The notes: a model not told the origin generated them from the letters alone. DNA of 64,000 bases from an uncultured Chlorobiaceae bacterium (GCA_903824045.1 CAIJVD010000020.1:1-64000); one strand, 5' to 3'; shown: positions 31,181 through 40,872, counted from the first letter of the stretch. Made by a program: numbers and translations.

Positions 31181-32446
31181 TCAAACAGGAAGCATGAAGG
31201 CGATGATCCTTGCCAGGTCGCCAAACACCCGTTCCGGTTGGCAACGTGCCGGCATAGCCGTATTTGAAGCAGAGAGTGTTCCCTCGCGCCACCGCTCGTA
31301 ACAGGCCTGAAGCAGCTCCCTTGGCGCGCTCTCCCCACCACCCGACAGATCCATCCCGTTCGATTCGAGCGCAAACTGCTTTGCCGCACCATCCGTACCC
31401 AGCACGAACACCGGCTTTCTCAAACCAACGGCGGTAACAAGCACCTCGGGCACCCTGAGCCGGCAGTGTTCGGCTGAACCGCACACCACGCCGACGACAT
31501 CAGCCCCGAGAGCCAGCTCAGCCTCCTCGGCGGCGGTTGCTGAAGAACGAAGCTCCACCGCCTCTTTGATCCTGAACTTCCCGACCAGCTTTGCCGCCAG
31601 ATCCATCTCGGGCGTTACCACCACAATCGACGCCAACCTGCCATCCGCCAATGGACCCTGGAGGAATGCCGCCAGAGAGGAGAAAAAGAACCTCATCGCG
31701 TCGGGCTCTATAGTGTCAAGAAAGATCACCGGACGGAATGCAACACCCCGCGCTGAAGAGCCTGACGGAAGGGAAAGAACAATATCAGGGATGATCGAGA
31801 TATCATTATGAGCAGCTCTGCCGATATGTTTCTTCAGAAAATGCTCTTTCAGGGCCCTTGTCGGCGTAATGACCGGAAAGCCCGATGTCAGCACCCGCTC
31901 CTCAAGCCCCTGCAGATCGGCTGGCTTCATGCCGGAGGCCGCCGATGGGTTGAGAGGCGGATCGAGTGGCGCCGTCAGGTCGAAGAGTACCGGCAGTGAG
32001 TGCTTTTTCGACAGGTCGAGTGCCAGTTTAACCGGCGCTGCAGGAGGGCCCTGAACGTAGATCCCCTCGATGCCCCCCTCCGCCTGTATGAGTTCATCTG
32101 CAAGCCTGCCAGCCTCTTTCTTCCATGTAGAGAGCGGATGCGGCTGAGAGAAAAGCCTTGGCAGCACCCTCGCAGCCACGCTCCTCCCCGGCATCTTTCC
32201 GCCACGCAAAAACGATGCAAGCGCGTCATGCTCAAGCCCTGCTGCATCGACCGCACCAGCTGTACGACGGATCACCTGCCCTCGCTCACCCCCTTTCGCC
32301 TCGAGGGGAGGACAGAGGTCCGGCGGCGCAATAACAACCGGCTGCCAGCCGTGAGCCGGAAGCGTTGAGGCGATGCTGAAAGCCCTCGCGGCTCCGTCAA
32401 TCATATAGGGAGGGTAGTTGGCGGCAAGAAACAGTAACTTCTTCAC
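31181..32446 (-). CDS. Putative glycosyltransferase (GT4-like fold)
   Basis: 421 residues. The N-terminus (MKKLLFLAANYPPYMIDGAARAFSIASTLPAHGWQPVVIAPP) is typical of the acceptor-binding Rossmann domain of GT-B glycosyltransferases. The C-terminal half still has a second Rossmann-like domain (ADVVGVVCG...LRVPEVLVTAVGLRKPVFVLG) but lacks a clear E-x7-E motif, so it may be a divergent or non-catalytic member. It is the last gene of the glycan run, 60 bases after the YfhO-like gene, and lies directly upstream of the str promoter region. Confidence 0.65.
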   Translation of the reverse strand: MKKLLFLAANYPPYMIDGAARAFSIASTLPAHGWQPVVIAPPDLCPPLEAKGGERGQVIRRTAGAVDAAGLEHDALASFLRGGKMPGRSVAARVLPRLFSQPHPLSTWKKEAGRLADELIQAEGGIEGIYVQGPPAAPVKLALDLSKKHSLPVLFDLTAPLDPPLNPSAASGMKPADLQGLEERVLTSGFPVITPTRALKEHFLKKHIGRAAHNDISIIPDIVLSLPSGSSARGVAFRPVIFLDTIEPDAMRFFFSSLAAFLQGPLADGRLASIVVVTPEMDLAAKLVGKFRIKEAVELRSSATAAEEAELALGADVVGVVCGSAEHCRLRVPEVLVTAVGLRKPVFVLGTDGAAKQFALESNGMDLSGGGESAPRELLQACYERWREGTLSASNTAMPARCQPERVFGDLARIIAFMLPV

Positions 32447-32506
32447 TCGTATTCTCTTGTTTGGGCACCCGTCCGGCGACGGCGTGCATTATTATAATAA
32501 CTATTG

Positions 32507-34867
32507 TTAGGCCGGTTTGCGGAAACCTCTGGCGCCAATACCTCCCGCAACCATCAGCAGGGCCACGCCGAGGGCTCCCAGAGAGATCATCCGCCCTCGT
32601 TCAAACACGCTTCTGTCGTAGGTGAAGAGCACCTCCCTGCTTCCGGCAGGAAGCTGGACACCACGAATCACTCCGTTCACCTTGACCATAACGCCCTCTC
32701 GGCCGTCAACCTTCACCTTCCAGCGAAGGGGGTAGTAGAGCTCACTGACAACAAGAAAGGCCTCGCCGGGCACAGAGACCATCAGGCGCATCGATTCCGG
32801 CGCCAATTCAAGCGCCGTGACCGTTGCCGGCGAAAAGCTCCTGGCACCAGCCCAGAGAGAGCTGTCGACGTATGCCTCGCCGGTGGGCGCAGCATCATCG
32901 AGCAGCCGTTCAAAGAGCTCCCCCTCACTCCGCACTCCAATCACGCGGCTGGCGAACCATGCCCTCGGCCCGGTACACTGCAGCTGGTATACCCAGGCAT
33001 CCACCCCTCCAGCGGCAAGCTGGAGAGTGCCCCTCCGGAGCAGGCGAAGCTCCGGGTGCTCGATTGGTTCGGGCGTTATCACATAGCCGACATTGAGCAT
33101 TCGCAGAATATTCAGGCTGGCAAGATTGGATGTTTTGGCGAGAAACTCCTCGTAGAGCCTTAGTTTTGCTGGATGGTAACCCCCTGCCGACTCGATGCCG
33201 AAAAGCGCAAACTTGTTCTCCGCAAAGAGCGGGCCTGCCGGATAGACCCGGAACGGGCCCTTTTGGGCGGAAAGGTAGCGGGTAATATCGTCCGGCTGGA
33301 ATCCCCTCTCCACCAGCCTGGTGTCGGCAAAGACCGGGCTGCGGAGTGAAGCGACCGAAGGGTGGATGATCTGCACATCCATCCAGACAAGGTCGCCAAG
33401 CGCCAGGAGAAAAATCACCATGCCCGTCATTTTGTGGGAGAGAACCCCCTTGATGCTGAGCCAAAGCACCAGCATCAAGAGCAAAGCAATAGCGAAAACG
33501 GTCCAGAGGCTCCCCGCGAAACTCTCCCATCGCACGCTATCGACCATAAAGGCACCTTCAAGGCTCTCAGCCGTCGGCGCCGGAAAGAGCGCGCGCATAA
33601 AGCTCTCCATGGGATGAAGAAACAGAATGGAGAGTGTGAGAAGGGCGACGAGCAGCGTCGCGCCGATGCGGACGGGCTTCCGAAGCCGGTCGGGCTGAAG
33701 CTGAAGCAGATCGCTCACGCCTGCTGCGGCAAGAAAGGAGATGATCAGGTAGAGCATGATGAGCGCCATCGATGGCACCCTGAACCGACTGAACAGCGGC
33801 GCAAAATGGTAGAAAAGATCAAAGACCGGGCTGAAAAACCGGCCGAAGGAGAGAAGCATCGCAAGCAGGGCTGCCGCAACAAAAAAACGGGTCATCGGCT
33901 CTTTTCTTCGCATGAATGCGCCTGAAAAAGCGAGCAGCAGCACCACAATACCGGCGTAGTTGGGGAAGTCGGTAAACGGCATGAAGCCCCAGTAGGTCGG
34001 GCCTCCAAATCCAAAAAAGCCCGGCACCAGAAAGGTGAAAAACTCCAGCGGATGCATCGACCAGAGCGTTGCATACTCCCGGGAGGAAGCTCCCCCGGCG
34101 TCGGCCATCCCCCTCACCGAGTAGGAGGCATACTCCGATGCGGGCAGGTAGATTGCAGCTGAGATGGCGAGCGCGCAACCAAGGGCGAACAGGAACAGCG
34201 AAGAGCGATGAAGGATTGTTTTGGCGGAATCGCGACGGGAAAGAAAGAGTGAAAGTACCAGAAGCAGCATAAGCATCCAGGAGTACCAGGCAATCTGGAC
34301 GTGCGCACGCTGCAATTGAAAGCCGGCAATGAGCGCAAGAATCCCCGCATCGGAAATGCCCCCCCGCTCAATAAGCCGCATCGCCCCCCAGAGCATCCAG
34401 GGCATGTAGGCAACCGTCATGAGCTGGCTGCCGTGACCATGCACCAGCATCGCCGTCATGTAGGGGTTAAGCATGAAGATCGCCCCTCCAAACCAGGCCG
34501 CAAAGGAGTTGATGCCGCAGTGACGGAGAAACAGAGAGACCCCCAGACCGGCAAAGGCGAGATGCAGCAGCTGCAGCACAATGGCGTCAGCGTGAAAGAG
34601 GCTCAAAACGACATTCGGGAAGTAAAGAGCGCTGATATAACTGAATGCTTCAACCGTCGGCATGCCTGAAAAGAGCCAGGGCTGCCAGAGCGGATAGCTC
34701 CCGGTTTGGGCGCGAAGCCGGTCAAGCGCCAGGGTTGAGGCGTGAGGAATAAGCGAGTCGGGAGCAATAAGCGTATTGGGCCCAAACACCAGTGCCGAGA
34801 AGAGCAGCAGTGCCAGAAGGAGATAGAGACCGAAAACGGTGAGTACCGGGACAATCTTTTTTTTCAC
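32507..34867 (-). CDS. Large polytopic membrane protein, YfhO-like
   Basis: 786 residues with about twelve or more hydrophobic segments in the first 520 residues and one at the very C-terminus. In between is a predicted extracytoplasmic domain of about 200 residues. The architecture and the segment YPLWQPWLFSGMPTVEAFSY resemble YfhO/GT-C-type proteins that handle lipid-linked sugars. By family and context it probably transfers or modifies glycans at the outer face of the inner membrane; substrate unknown. It starts only 4 bases after the flippase stop. Confidence 0.7.
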   Translation of the reverse strand: MKKKIVPVLTVFGLYLLLALLLFSALVFGPNTLIAPDSLIPHASTLALDRLRAQTGSYPLWQPWLFSGMPTVEAFSYISALYFPNVVLSLFHADAIVLQLLHLAFAGLGVSLFLRHCGINSFAAWFGGAIFMLNPYMTAMLVHGHGSQLMTVAYMPWMLWGAMRLIERGGISDAGILALIAGFQLQRAHVQIAWYSWMLMLLLVLSLFLSRRDSAKTILHRSSLFLFALGCALAISAAIYLPASEYASYSVRGMADAGGASSREYATLWSMHPLEFFTFLVPGFFGFGGPTYWGFMPFTDFPNYAGIVVLLLAFSGAFMRRKEPMTRFFVAAALLAMLLSFGRFFSPVFDLFYHFAPLFSRFRVPSMALIMLYLIISFLAAAGVSDLLQLQPDRLRKPVRIGATLLVALLTLSILFLHPMESFMRALFPAPTAESLEGAFMVDSVRWESFAGSLWTVFAIALLLMLVLWLSIKGVLSHKMTGMVIFLLALGDLVWMDVQIIHPSVASLRSPVFADTRLVERGFQPDDITRYLSAQKGPFRVYPAGPLFAENKFALFGIESAGGYHPAKLRLYEEFLAKTSNLASLNILRMLNVGYVITPEPIEHPELRLLRRGTLQLAAGGVDAWVYQLQCTGPRAWFASRVIGVRSEGELFERLLDDAAPTGEAYVDSSLWAGARSFSPATVTALELAPESMRLMVSVPGEAFLVVSELYYPLRWKVKVDGREGVMVKVNGVIRGVQLPAGSREVLFTYDRSVFERGRMISLGALGVALLMVAGGIGARGFRKPA

Positions 34868-34871
34868 AGCC

Positions 34872-36365
34872 TTATCGCTTTAGTTTCTTGCCGGGAAATG
34901 GCAAATACCTGATAATAATCTCCCGCTCCTCATCTTCCAATTTCAGAAGCAGCATCAGAGCCAGATGAGAGAGTGCCGCCAAAGCTGCCCCCGCCGCAAC
35001 CCCTGCCGCCGGCGGCAGCAGGAGAAGCCACGGCCGAAGAAAGAGCAGCACTGCTGCCGAAACAACTGCCGAGAGGAGCGGCTTCCAGAGCGCTCTACAG
35101 AACGGGTGAATATGCAAAAGATGACCTATTTCAAGAAGCCTCAAGGCGGAAAGCAGCAGAAAAACCAGCAGTGTACCGAGAGCTGCGCCATTGATACCCA
35201 TCCGGGGAATCAGGAAGAGATTGAGGGCGATCTGGACGCAGAGGGCGCCAAGAGCGTTAAAGAGGCTGAGGCGGGCGTAGCCCGTCATGGCAAGCACCGT
35301 CGAGGAGAGCCCCAGAGATGCCTGGAGGAGCGCAGCCCCGGTCAAAAGCACCAGCGCAGTGCTGCCGCCACCGAACCGGGCACCGAAAAGCCCGAGAACA
35401 GGCTCGGGAAGCAGCATAAAAAGGAGGGCGGGAGGAACGGTCGCAATAACAATCCAGCGGGTAACCATTTTGAAGATCCGTCCGATCTCTTCATTGCGGC
35501 GGCCGGCATGCAGTTCGGCAATCATTGGCGCAGCTATGCCGGAGAAAGCCAGCAGCACCGAACGGATCATACCCGCAGTCCGGGCGGCCGGATGGTAGAG
35601 GCCAACCGTTGCTGTATCGGTGAACATGCCGAGCATCATCACATCAAGCCAGTGCGCCGTCATGGAGAGGAGGGAGACCGCCATAAAGGGAAAGGCATAG
35701 GAGAGCATGGCCCGGTCGGAGGGCGCGCGCAGAAGGTCAATGGTCCCGACGCCGGTAGATATGGCGAGCCGTGGTCGAATCCACAAAAAGGCCGCCACCG
35801 CCGCCAGCGCGTAGGGCCAGAAGAGCGCCTCATCCCTGCCCGCGGTGTAGCGAAAAAGAATGGTGAAGAGCAGCAGCAGAAGCGGGCTCAACACCTGGGT
35901 TGCAATGATTTTCGGCTCAAGCTTTTTGAACCCCTGTATGGCATGACCGAAAAGCCCCGTCGCCGCGCTGAAGGGGATGGACGCAGCATAGCAAGCTATG
36001 GTGAGCTGCAGCAGCCTTCCGCCGTTTAAAGCCGAAGCAAGCGGGCCGGAAAGGAGCAGCACAAGAAGGGCGATTGCAAGCGAGAAGAAGAGTGAACTTT
36101 TGAGGGCTGAACCAATAGCAGCCCTCTGGCGCAGAGGGTCGCCGTTGTGAAGATTGATGAAGCGCAGAAGGGCTGAATCGAGCCCGGCAAGGGCAAGCAC
36201 TTCGGCAATCTGGATGACGGCGACGGCAAGCGCGTAGATGCCGAGAGCGTCGGCGCCGAGCAGGCGGGCCACAACGAGGTTGAAGCCGAAACGGGTAGCC
36301 TGGCCGAAAAGAAACCCGGCAAAGGAGAAGCCCGCCTGGCCCGCTATCTGCACGTTGCGGCTCAC
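34872..36365 (-). CDS. Polysaccharide flippase, Wzx/MATE-like
   Basis: 497 residues with about 12-14 transmembrane segments, starting MSRNVQIAGQAGFSFAGFLFGQATRFGFNLVVARLLGADALGIYALAVAV, the standard opening of the polysaccharide biosynthesis/MOP flippase family. It would flip undecaprenyl-linked oligosaccharide across the inner membrane. Its ATG overlaps the preceding glycosyltransferase stop by 4 bases (36362-36365), showing translational coupling. No O-antigen polymerase is seen next to it unless the YfhO-like protein serves. Confidence 0.82.
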   Translation of the reverse strand: MSRNVQIAGQAGFSFAGFLFGQATRFGFNLVVARLLGADALGIYALAVAVIQIAEVLALAGLDSALLRFINLHNGDPLRQRAAIGSALKSSLFFSLAIALLVLLLSGPLASALNGGRLLQLTIACYAASIPFSAATGLFGHAIQGFKKLEPKIIATQVLSPLLLLLFTILFRYTAGRDEALFWPYALAAVAAFLWIRPRLAISTGVGTIDLLRAPSDRAMLSYAFPFMAVSLLSMTAHWLDVMMLGMFTDTATVGLYHPAARTAGMIRSVLLAFSGIAAPMIAELHAGRRNEEIGRIFKMVTRWIVIATVPPALLFMLLPEPVLGLFGARFGGGSTALVLLTGAALLQASLGLSSTVLAMTGYARLSLFNALGALCVQIALNLFLIPRMGINGAALGTLLVFLLLSALRLLEIGHLLHIHPFCRALWKPLLSAVVSAAVLLFLRPWLLLLPPAAGVAAGAALAALSHLALMLLLKLEDEEREIIIRYLPFPGKKLKR

Positions 36366-37528
36366 CCGTTCAGCTCCCCCAAAGCGCTCAGCATCTCCGC
36401 TTCCATCGAAGCCGCAATCTTGTCCCAGCTGTGGCGCCGGGCGAACTCCATGCGTTCATCCCTCCGCCCGTCGGCCAGCGCCTGGGGCACCATGCGGACA
36501 AACGCTTCGCCCGACTCGGCAACCATAATGACATCCCGTGCCCCCTCCACCGCGCTGCAGTAGTTCAGTGCAAGCACCGGAACACCCGTCGCGGCATACT
36601 CATAAAGCTTGTTTGGATGGGAAACCCCTTTCAGCCTCCCCCGCTTCAGCGGCATAAGCGCAAGGTCGAAATGCTGAATCCATGCCGGCAGCTCCCCATA
36701 CTCAACCTTGCCGAAATAGTGAACGTTAGGACGCATGTTGATCGAACGCTGATTTTTCCACCACTCACGATCATAGGCCGGGCCGATCAGCACGATGGTG
36801 CAGTTTGGCCATGCCACAGCCGTATCGGCAACAATCTCTGTATCGAGCCAGTCCATGGCACCCGCGTAACCGAGAACAGGACCCTTCAGCCCGGCAAGAG
36901 GTGCTGGTGGCTGAGGGCGCGGAAGAGCGAAGTGGCTGAACTCGACCCCATTGCCGAGCTCGACCAATCGAACACCCTCCGGCACTTCAAGGCGCGCCGT
37001 CAGCTCGGGAGTGACGCTGAAGATGAGATCGACCCTCTGTAGCAGTGCGGCGAGGTAGCCCGGCAGCCAGCGGGGGGTTCCGGGAAAGGCAAGATGGTCG
37101 TCGTTGGCGTCGTATACCCGCAGGCGGCAGGCCATAGATGCAGCAACACGACCCCAGAAAACACTCGAGAGAGCTATAATACGGTCGGAAGAGGCGAAGC
37201 CGAGAACCCTCACCCACCAGAACATCAAAAGGGTGCCGGGAATGGTGGCAAGGGTGCGGAAAAGCGGGTTGTCGAGCAGGCGGCCGAGAGTGAACGGGAC
37301 GCTTTTGAGAAAGGGCACCGTCACCACCCAGACTCGCCCGCGCCGAACCGGAAACCAGTGATGGCTCCGCCCGAGAGCGTAGGGCTCAATGAAAAGGATT
37401 CTCCACCGCTCACCAAAGCGGCTGAGAATCCTCTGCTTGCGAGTCGAGAGAAAGTCCCACTGTATCTCGGAAAACCAGACAAGCCTCAGCGGGTTCCCTG
37501 CTCTACCCCTACATAACCAAAAGTTCAT
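36362..37528 (-). CDS. Glycosyltransferase (GT4-like)
   Basis: 388 residues from the ATG at 37528 (MNFWLCRGRAGN); the frame is open to 37546. The start is uncertain because it overlaps the methyltransferase stop by 20 bases; a later start near VWFSEIQWDFL is possible. The C-terminal half shows the GT-B donor domain: PNCTIVLIGPAYDREWW, NVHYFGKVEYGELPAWIQHFDLALMP, then SHPNKLYEYAATGVPVLAL with the conserved acidic/Tyr positions. It transfers a sugar from a nucleotide donor in glycan assembly. Confidence 0.82.
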   Translation of the reverse strand: MNFWLCRGRAGNPLRLVWFSEIQWDFLSTRKQRILSRFGERWRILFIEPYALGRSHHWFPVRRGRVWVVTVPFLKSVPFTLGRLLDNPLFRTLATIPGTLLMFWWVRVLGFASSDRIIALSSVFWGRVAASMACRLRVYDANDDHLAFPGTPRWLPGYLAALLQRVDLIFSVTPELTARLEVPEGVRLVELGNGVEFSHFALPRPQPPAPLAGLKGPVLGYAGAMDWLDTEIVADTAVAWPNCTIVLIGPAYDREWWKNQRSINMRPNVHYFGKVEYGELPAWIQHFDLALMPLKRGRLKGVSHPNKLYEYAATGVPVLALNYCSAVEGARDVIMVAESGEAFVRMVPQALADGRRDERMEFARRHSWDKIAASMEAEMLSALGELNG

Positions 37529-38075
37529 AAATCTGCACCTTTTCATACCATCCCCGCAGGAGCGGCTTGAGACCTGTAAGATAAAACAACGGGCGTCGGA
37601 TGCGAAACTGCGCGCTCCGCTCTACCCTGAACCCTGCACGATCGAAAAGCGCAAGCGCCTCGGGGCGCGTCATCTCGTGAAAGTGATCGGGGCTTGCCAG
37701 AAAGGCCGGTTTCCACAGGGGCATCGAAACAAAGAGCCTCCCATCACACTCTTTGAGCAACCGGTTAACCTCGAGCATCAGGTGGAGCGGATTGTAGAGA
37801 TGCTCGAGCACCTCAAATGCCGTCACCACCCCGAAAGAGCCTGTGAGCCGCTGGGTGTCGAGATCGATGGCGGTGTTCTCGAAAGGGCATCCCAGTAGCC
37901 GCTCAAGCGAATCGGTAAGCGCCGTCCGATCTCCCAGATCGAGCCCTTTATGAGGCGCCGCGCCCGAGCCAACTGAATCGGCGACAAAATCGAGCGTTTT
38001 CCTCCAGCGGATCCGGTGGGCCTCCTCTTCGAGATAGGCCCGGTCAATGAGGGTTCTGAATCGCTGAGTGGTCAT
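37509..38075 (-). CDS. SAM-dependent methyltransferase
   Basis: 188 residues from the ATG at 38075 (MTTQRFRTLIDRAYLEEEAHR), which overlaps the GT2 stop by 4 bases (ATGA). Class I fold: the glycine motif is weak (GLDLGDRTALTD), followed by acidic AIDLDTQ, then FGVVTAFEVLEHLYNPLHLMLEVNRLLKECDGRLFVSMP typical of Methyltransf_11/23. It may methylate a sugar or terminate a glycan chain; this is inferred from its neighbours. Substrate not recognisable. Confidence 0.75.
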   Translation of the reverse strand: MTTQRFRTLIDRAYLEEEAHRIRWRKTLDFVADSVGSGAAPHKGLDLGDRTALTDSLERLLGCPFENTAIDLDTQRLTGSFGVVTAFEVLEHLYNPLHLMLEVNRLLKECDGRLFVSMPLWKPAFLASPDHFHEMTRPEALALFDRAGFRVERSAQFRIRRPLFYLTGLKPLLRGWYEKVQIYELLVM

Positions 38076-38914
38076 GCACCCCTCCCTCGATGAGGCCGCA
38101 AAGCGCCGATGCTGCCGGCAAGACGAAGCGGCAGCAGAACAAGGTAACATGCCATAGCTCGCCATCCGCTGTGCTTTTTGAGCAGACGAAGCGTCGCCCT
38201 GCTTTGCAGCACAACCTTGCGAAAGATGTTGCCGGAGAGCGATGCCGATACCTTGTGCAGCACTTTCGAGGCGGGCGTGTACTCAATGCTCAGCCCACAA
38301 TGACGCACCCTGAGGGAGAGATCGACATCCTCGGCGTACATGCCGAAGGCCTCGTCAAACCCTCCGACCGAGAGGAAATCCCCGCAGCGCATCGCAAAAC
38401 AACACCCCGTGGCGTACCCGGTTATGCCAGGGCGGTCGAACTCCGGAGCATCCATCTCTCTCAGCCCGACATGGCAAACAAGTCCCGTCGAAATATTTAC
38501 CACCCCGCCAGCGTACCAAATTCTTTGGGGATTGTCGGCGTAGCATATCTTCGGCACAGCGATCCCTGCTGACCGGTTGCTCTGGAGGGTTTCGACAAGC
38601 GGCCGGCTGAAACCGGGTTCGACCAGGGTGTCGTTGTTGAGGAATAGCACATACTCCGCACTCATCTCGAGAGCTCGGCGGAACCCGGCATTGTTGCCTC
38701 CCGCGTAACCGAGATTGGAGGCAAGCCGCAAGAGTTCGGTCTCGGGGAATGCCTCAAGGACTCTCTCCACGGAGCGGTCGGTGGAACCGTTGTCGACCAC
38801 CAGCACGCGGCATGAAGAGGAGCGCTCGGCGATAAGAGAGCCAAGGCAGGCAATCGTATCCTCTGCGCCGTTCCAGTTGAGAACGACGATGCAGGTGAGG
38901 GGCGCCGCGCTCAC
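38072..38914 (-). CDS. Family 2 glycosyltransferase (rhamnosyltransferase-like)
   Basis: 280 residues. The GT-A signature is clear: CIVVLNWNGAEDTIACLGSL at the start, VLVVDNGSTDRSVERV, NLGYAGGNNAGFRRAL, the metal-binding FLNNDTLVEPG, then GYATGCCFAMRCGDFLSVGGFDEAFGMYAEDVDLSLRVRHCG. It resembles WbbL/RfbF-like rhamnosyltransferases. Overlaps of 4 bases with both neighbours place it in the middle of a coupled operon. Confidence 0.88.
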   Translation of the reverse strand: MSAAPLTCIVVLNWNGAEDTIACLGSLIAERSSSCRVLVVDNGSTDRSVERVLEAFPETELLRLASNLGYAGGNNAGFRRALEMSAEYVLFLNNDTLVEPGFSRPLVETLQSNRSAGIAVPKICYADNPQRIWYAGGVVNISTGLVCHVGLREMDAPEFDRPGITGYATGCCFAMRCGDFLSVGGFDEAFGMYAEDVDLSLRVRHCGLSIEYTPASKVLHKVSASLSGNIFRKVVLQSRATLRLLKKHSGWRAMACYLVLLPLRLAGSIGALRPHRGRGA

Positions 38915-40044
38915 TTGCGTGCAGCTTCAGTTTCAAGAAAGCCTCCTGCCCTGGAGGCGAACGCCTCCCAGGAAGAGTCGCGCCGGAACTCCGCAATTGC
39001 CGACACTGTTTCGGAAAGCCTGCCTCGGCTCTCAAGAAACTCCGCCGCCGCAGCAGCTATCCCCTCCCGAGAAACGTCAGGGGCAACCCAGCCGGTACGG
39101 CCATGCAGCACCCCCTCCGGCAGCGCACCGACGGGGGTAACAATAACCGGAACTCCGTAACCATAGGCAAGCTGGACCACGCCCGACTGCGTCGCGCTGC
39201 GGTATGGCAGCACAACCGCATCGGCAGCGGCAAAAAGAAGTGCGCTCTGCTCCCCGGAAAGATAGCCCGGCCGAAGATCGACACTGCCCTGGATGCCAAG
39301 CTGCTTGATCATGCGACGGTACCCTTCGGGATCCTCATGAAACTCTCCGGCAATAAGCAGCTTCAGCGAAGACTCGCGCAAGAGTATCGCCGGCATCGCC
39401 CTTAGCAGCAGGTCAAGTCCCTTGTAGCGCCTGACATAACCATAAAAAAGCAGCACAGGAGCCCCGGCGTTGAGATCGAGAGCCCTCCTCGCTTCGGCTC
39501 TTGAGAGAGCTTTAGCGTCAGGCTCCGGATCATAAACCGGATGAAAGAGCTGCATGCTGCGGCTTTGAGGGATTGCCGCGGAGAGCTCTTGCGACACCAC
39601 GCCCGAAAGCGTCAGAAAAGCGTCAGCGGAGGAGGCAAGCAGGCGCTGCATGAGCGGCTCAAAAAAAAGGGGGTCGTGGGAGCTGAAATTGTGAAGAAGC
39701 ACGACGACCCTCACACCAGCAAGCCGGCGGAGCAGCCAGCAGAAAGGAGCAAGCAGGGCCGTCCAGTAGGAGATAAGGATGATGTCGGGCTTGCGTGCCA
39801 TGAGGCTCCGGATGGCGGACGGCCATGAGAGCGGATTAAACAGCACAAGGCTGCCGTCCAACGCGAGAGAGTGGCCTTCGGTCGCACCGTTCGTCACAAA
39901 ATCGGGGTAGAGCTTTCGGAAAGGGAGGGAGATGACCTCGTATCCCTGGGCCTGAAGGGCCTCCCTCAAAAGCCCGCTGAAACGGGCAATGCCGCCCTTG
40001 AGCGGAGAAAAGGGGGAAACGAATCCGATGCGCAATGGTTTCAA
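38911..40044 (-). CDS. Glycosyltransferase family 4
   Basis: About 377 residues if translation starts at the TTG at 40044 (then MKPLRIGFVSPFSPLKGGIARFS). The open frame extends to 40155, but that start would overlap the HPr gene by 74 bases. The two Rossmann domains are complete. The donor domain shows PVLLFYGYVRRYKGLDLLLRAM, LKLLIAGEFHEDPEGYRRMI, GYLSGEQSALLFAAADAVVLPYRSATQSGVVQLAYGYGVPVIVTPVGALPE. It is the first glycan gene after HPr and overlaps the GT2 start by 4 bases. Confidence 0.85.
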   Translation of the reverse strand: MKPLRIGFVSPFSPLKGGIARFSGLLREALQAQGYEVISLPFRKLYPDFVTNGATEGHSLALDGSLVLFNPLSWPSAIRSLMARKPDIILISYWTALLAPFCWLLRRLAGVRVVVLLHNFSSHDPLFFEPLMQRLLASSADAFLTLSGVVSQELSAAIPQSRSMQLFHPVYDPEPDAKALSRAEARRALDLNAGAPVLLFYGYVRRYKGLDLLLRAMPAILLRESSLKLLIAGEFHEDPEGYRRMIKQLGIQGSVDLRPGYLSGEQSALLFAAADAVVLPYRSATQSGVVQLAYGYGVPVIVTPVGALPEGVLHGRTGWVAPDVSREGIAAAAAEFLESRGRLSETVSAIAEFRRDSSWEAFASRAGGFLETEAARK

Positions 40045-40081
40045 GGGGAGTACAAGGCTATATTCAGGCTCTCGGGCACCA

Positions 40082-40348
40082 CTACTGCTCTCCAAACCCC
40101 TGTTCGAAAAGTTCAACGAGCTGACGGGCCGCCTCATCGGCATCCTCGCCGTCAAGCTTGAGCGTCAGGCGGGTGCCTTTTGGTGCGGCAAGGCTCATGA
40201 CACCGATAATCGATTTCGCGTTGATCTCAACACCCTGCATCACGATAAAAAAATCCGATTTGAACCGTGATGCCAGCTTGACAACCGCTGCGGCCGGTCT
40301 TGTATGCAGACCCGCCTTGTTTTTTATAATAACTTCCTGAACAATCAC
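40082..40348 (-). CDS. ptsH: Phosphocarrier protein HPr
   Basis: 88 residues. The phosphorylatable His15 (NKAGLHTRPAA) and the regulatory Ser46 (INAKSIIGVMSLAAPKG) are both in place, so it could receive phosphate from enzyme I and from an HPr kinase. No enzyme I, EII or HprK gene is in the window. It lies 44 bases after the GNAT gene and about 37 bases before the glycosyltransferase, a context that suggests regulation rather than sugar uptake. Confidence 0.95.
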   Translation of the reverse strand: MIVQEVIIKNKAGLHTRPAAAVVKLASRFKSDFFIVMQGVEINAKSIIGVMSLAAPKGTRLTLKLDGEDADEAARQLVELFEQGFGEQ

Positions 40349-40392
40349 AACGCTACGCTACCTGTTTGCATGTTAAGGGAAACCGCCTAAAG

Positions 40393-40872
40393 CTAAACTG
40401 CCTGCACATCGAGTCTCTTCACCATGGCAACCTCATCACATGCCATCAGTTTTGGGCAGTGGGTGCAGTCGCGCCATATCTTCTGGGGAAAATACTCCTT
40501 TTTGATCTCATCATACCCTACGCGCCGAAAAAAATCACCGCTGAGCGTCAGGACAAACACCTCCCTAACCCCCTCTTCGCGCAGGACTGACTCGGCCTTT
40601 TCGACAAGCAATCGGCCAATTCCTCTCATTTTATGCCGGTTATAGACAGCAAGTGAACGAATCTCGGCCAGTTTGTGGGTATAGAACGCAATGGCACAGC
40701 ACCCGATCACCTCTCCGTCATATTCCGCCACAAAGAAATTCCGGATGTTCTCGATGATATTCTCACGGGAGCGCTCCAGCATGACCCCTTCGCGGGCATA
40801 CTCTGCCGTTATGGCCGATATCGCACCCGCATCGGCAAGACGCGCATACCTGACGAGAACTTCACCCTGCAT
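40393..40872 (-). CDS. GNAT N-acetyltransferase (N-acetylglutamate synthase-like)
   Basis: 159 residues from the ATG at 40872 ([16 protein letters not shown]); MCRPMQGE at 40884 is an alternative with a better upstream GGAAGGGG. The start overlaps the obg stop by 11 bases. GNAT core: [39 protein letters not shown] (acetyl-CoA motif RGIGRLL), then [46 protein letters not shown]. This ending, with clustered Cys, matches the short ArgA-like GNATs that may make N-acetylglutamate for arginine synthesis. Confidence 0.8.
   Translation of the reverse strand: MQGEVLVRYARLADAGAISAITAEYAREGVMLERSRENIIENIRNFFVAEYDGEVIGCCAIAFYTHKLAEIRSLAVYNRHKMRGIGRLLVEKAESVLREEGVREVFVLTLSGDFFRRVGYDEIKKEYFPQKIWRDCTHCPKLMACDEVAMVKRLDVQAV

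Noticed and set aside
34965-36029. 354-codon plus-strand frame opposite the flippase gene
   Set aside because: Composition (Arg, Gln, Gly-rich) is what the reverse strand of a hydrophobic Leu/Ala-rich membrane protein gives; not a gene.
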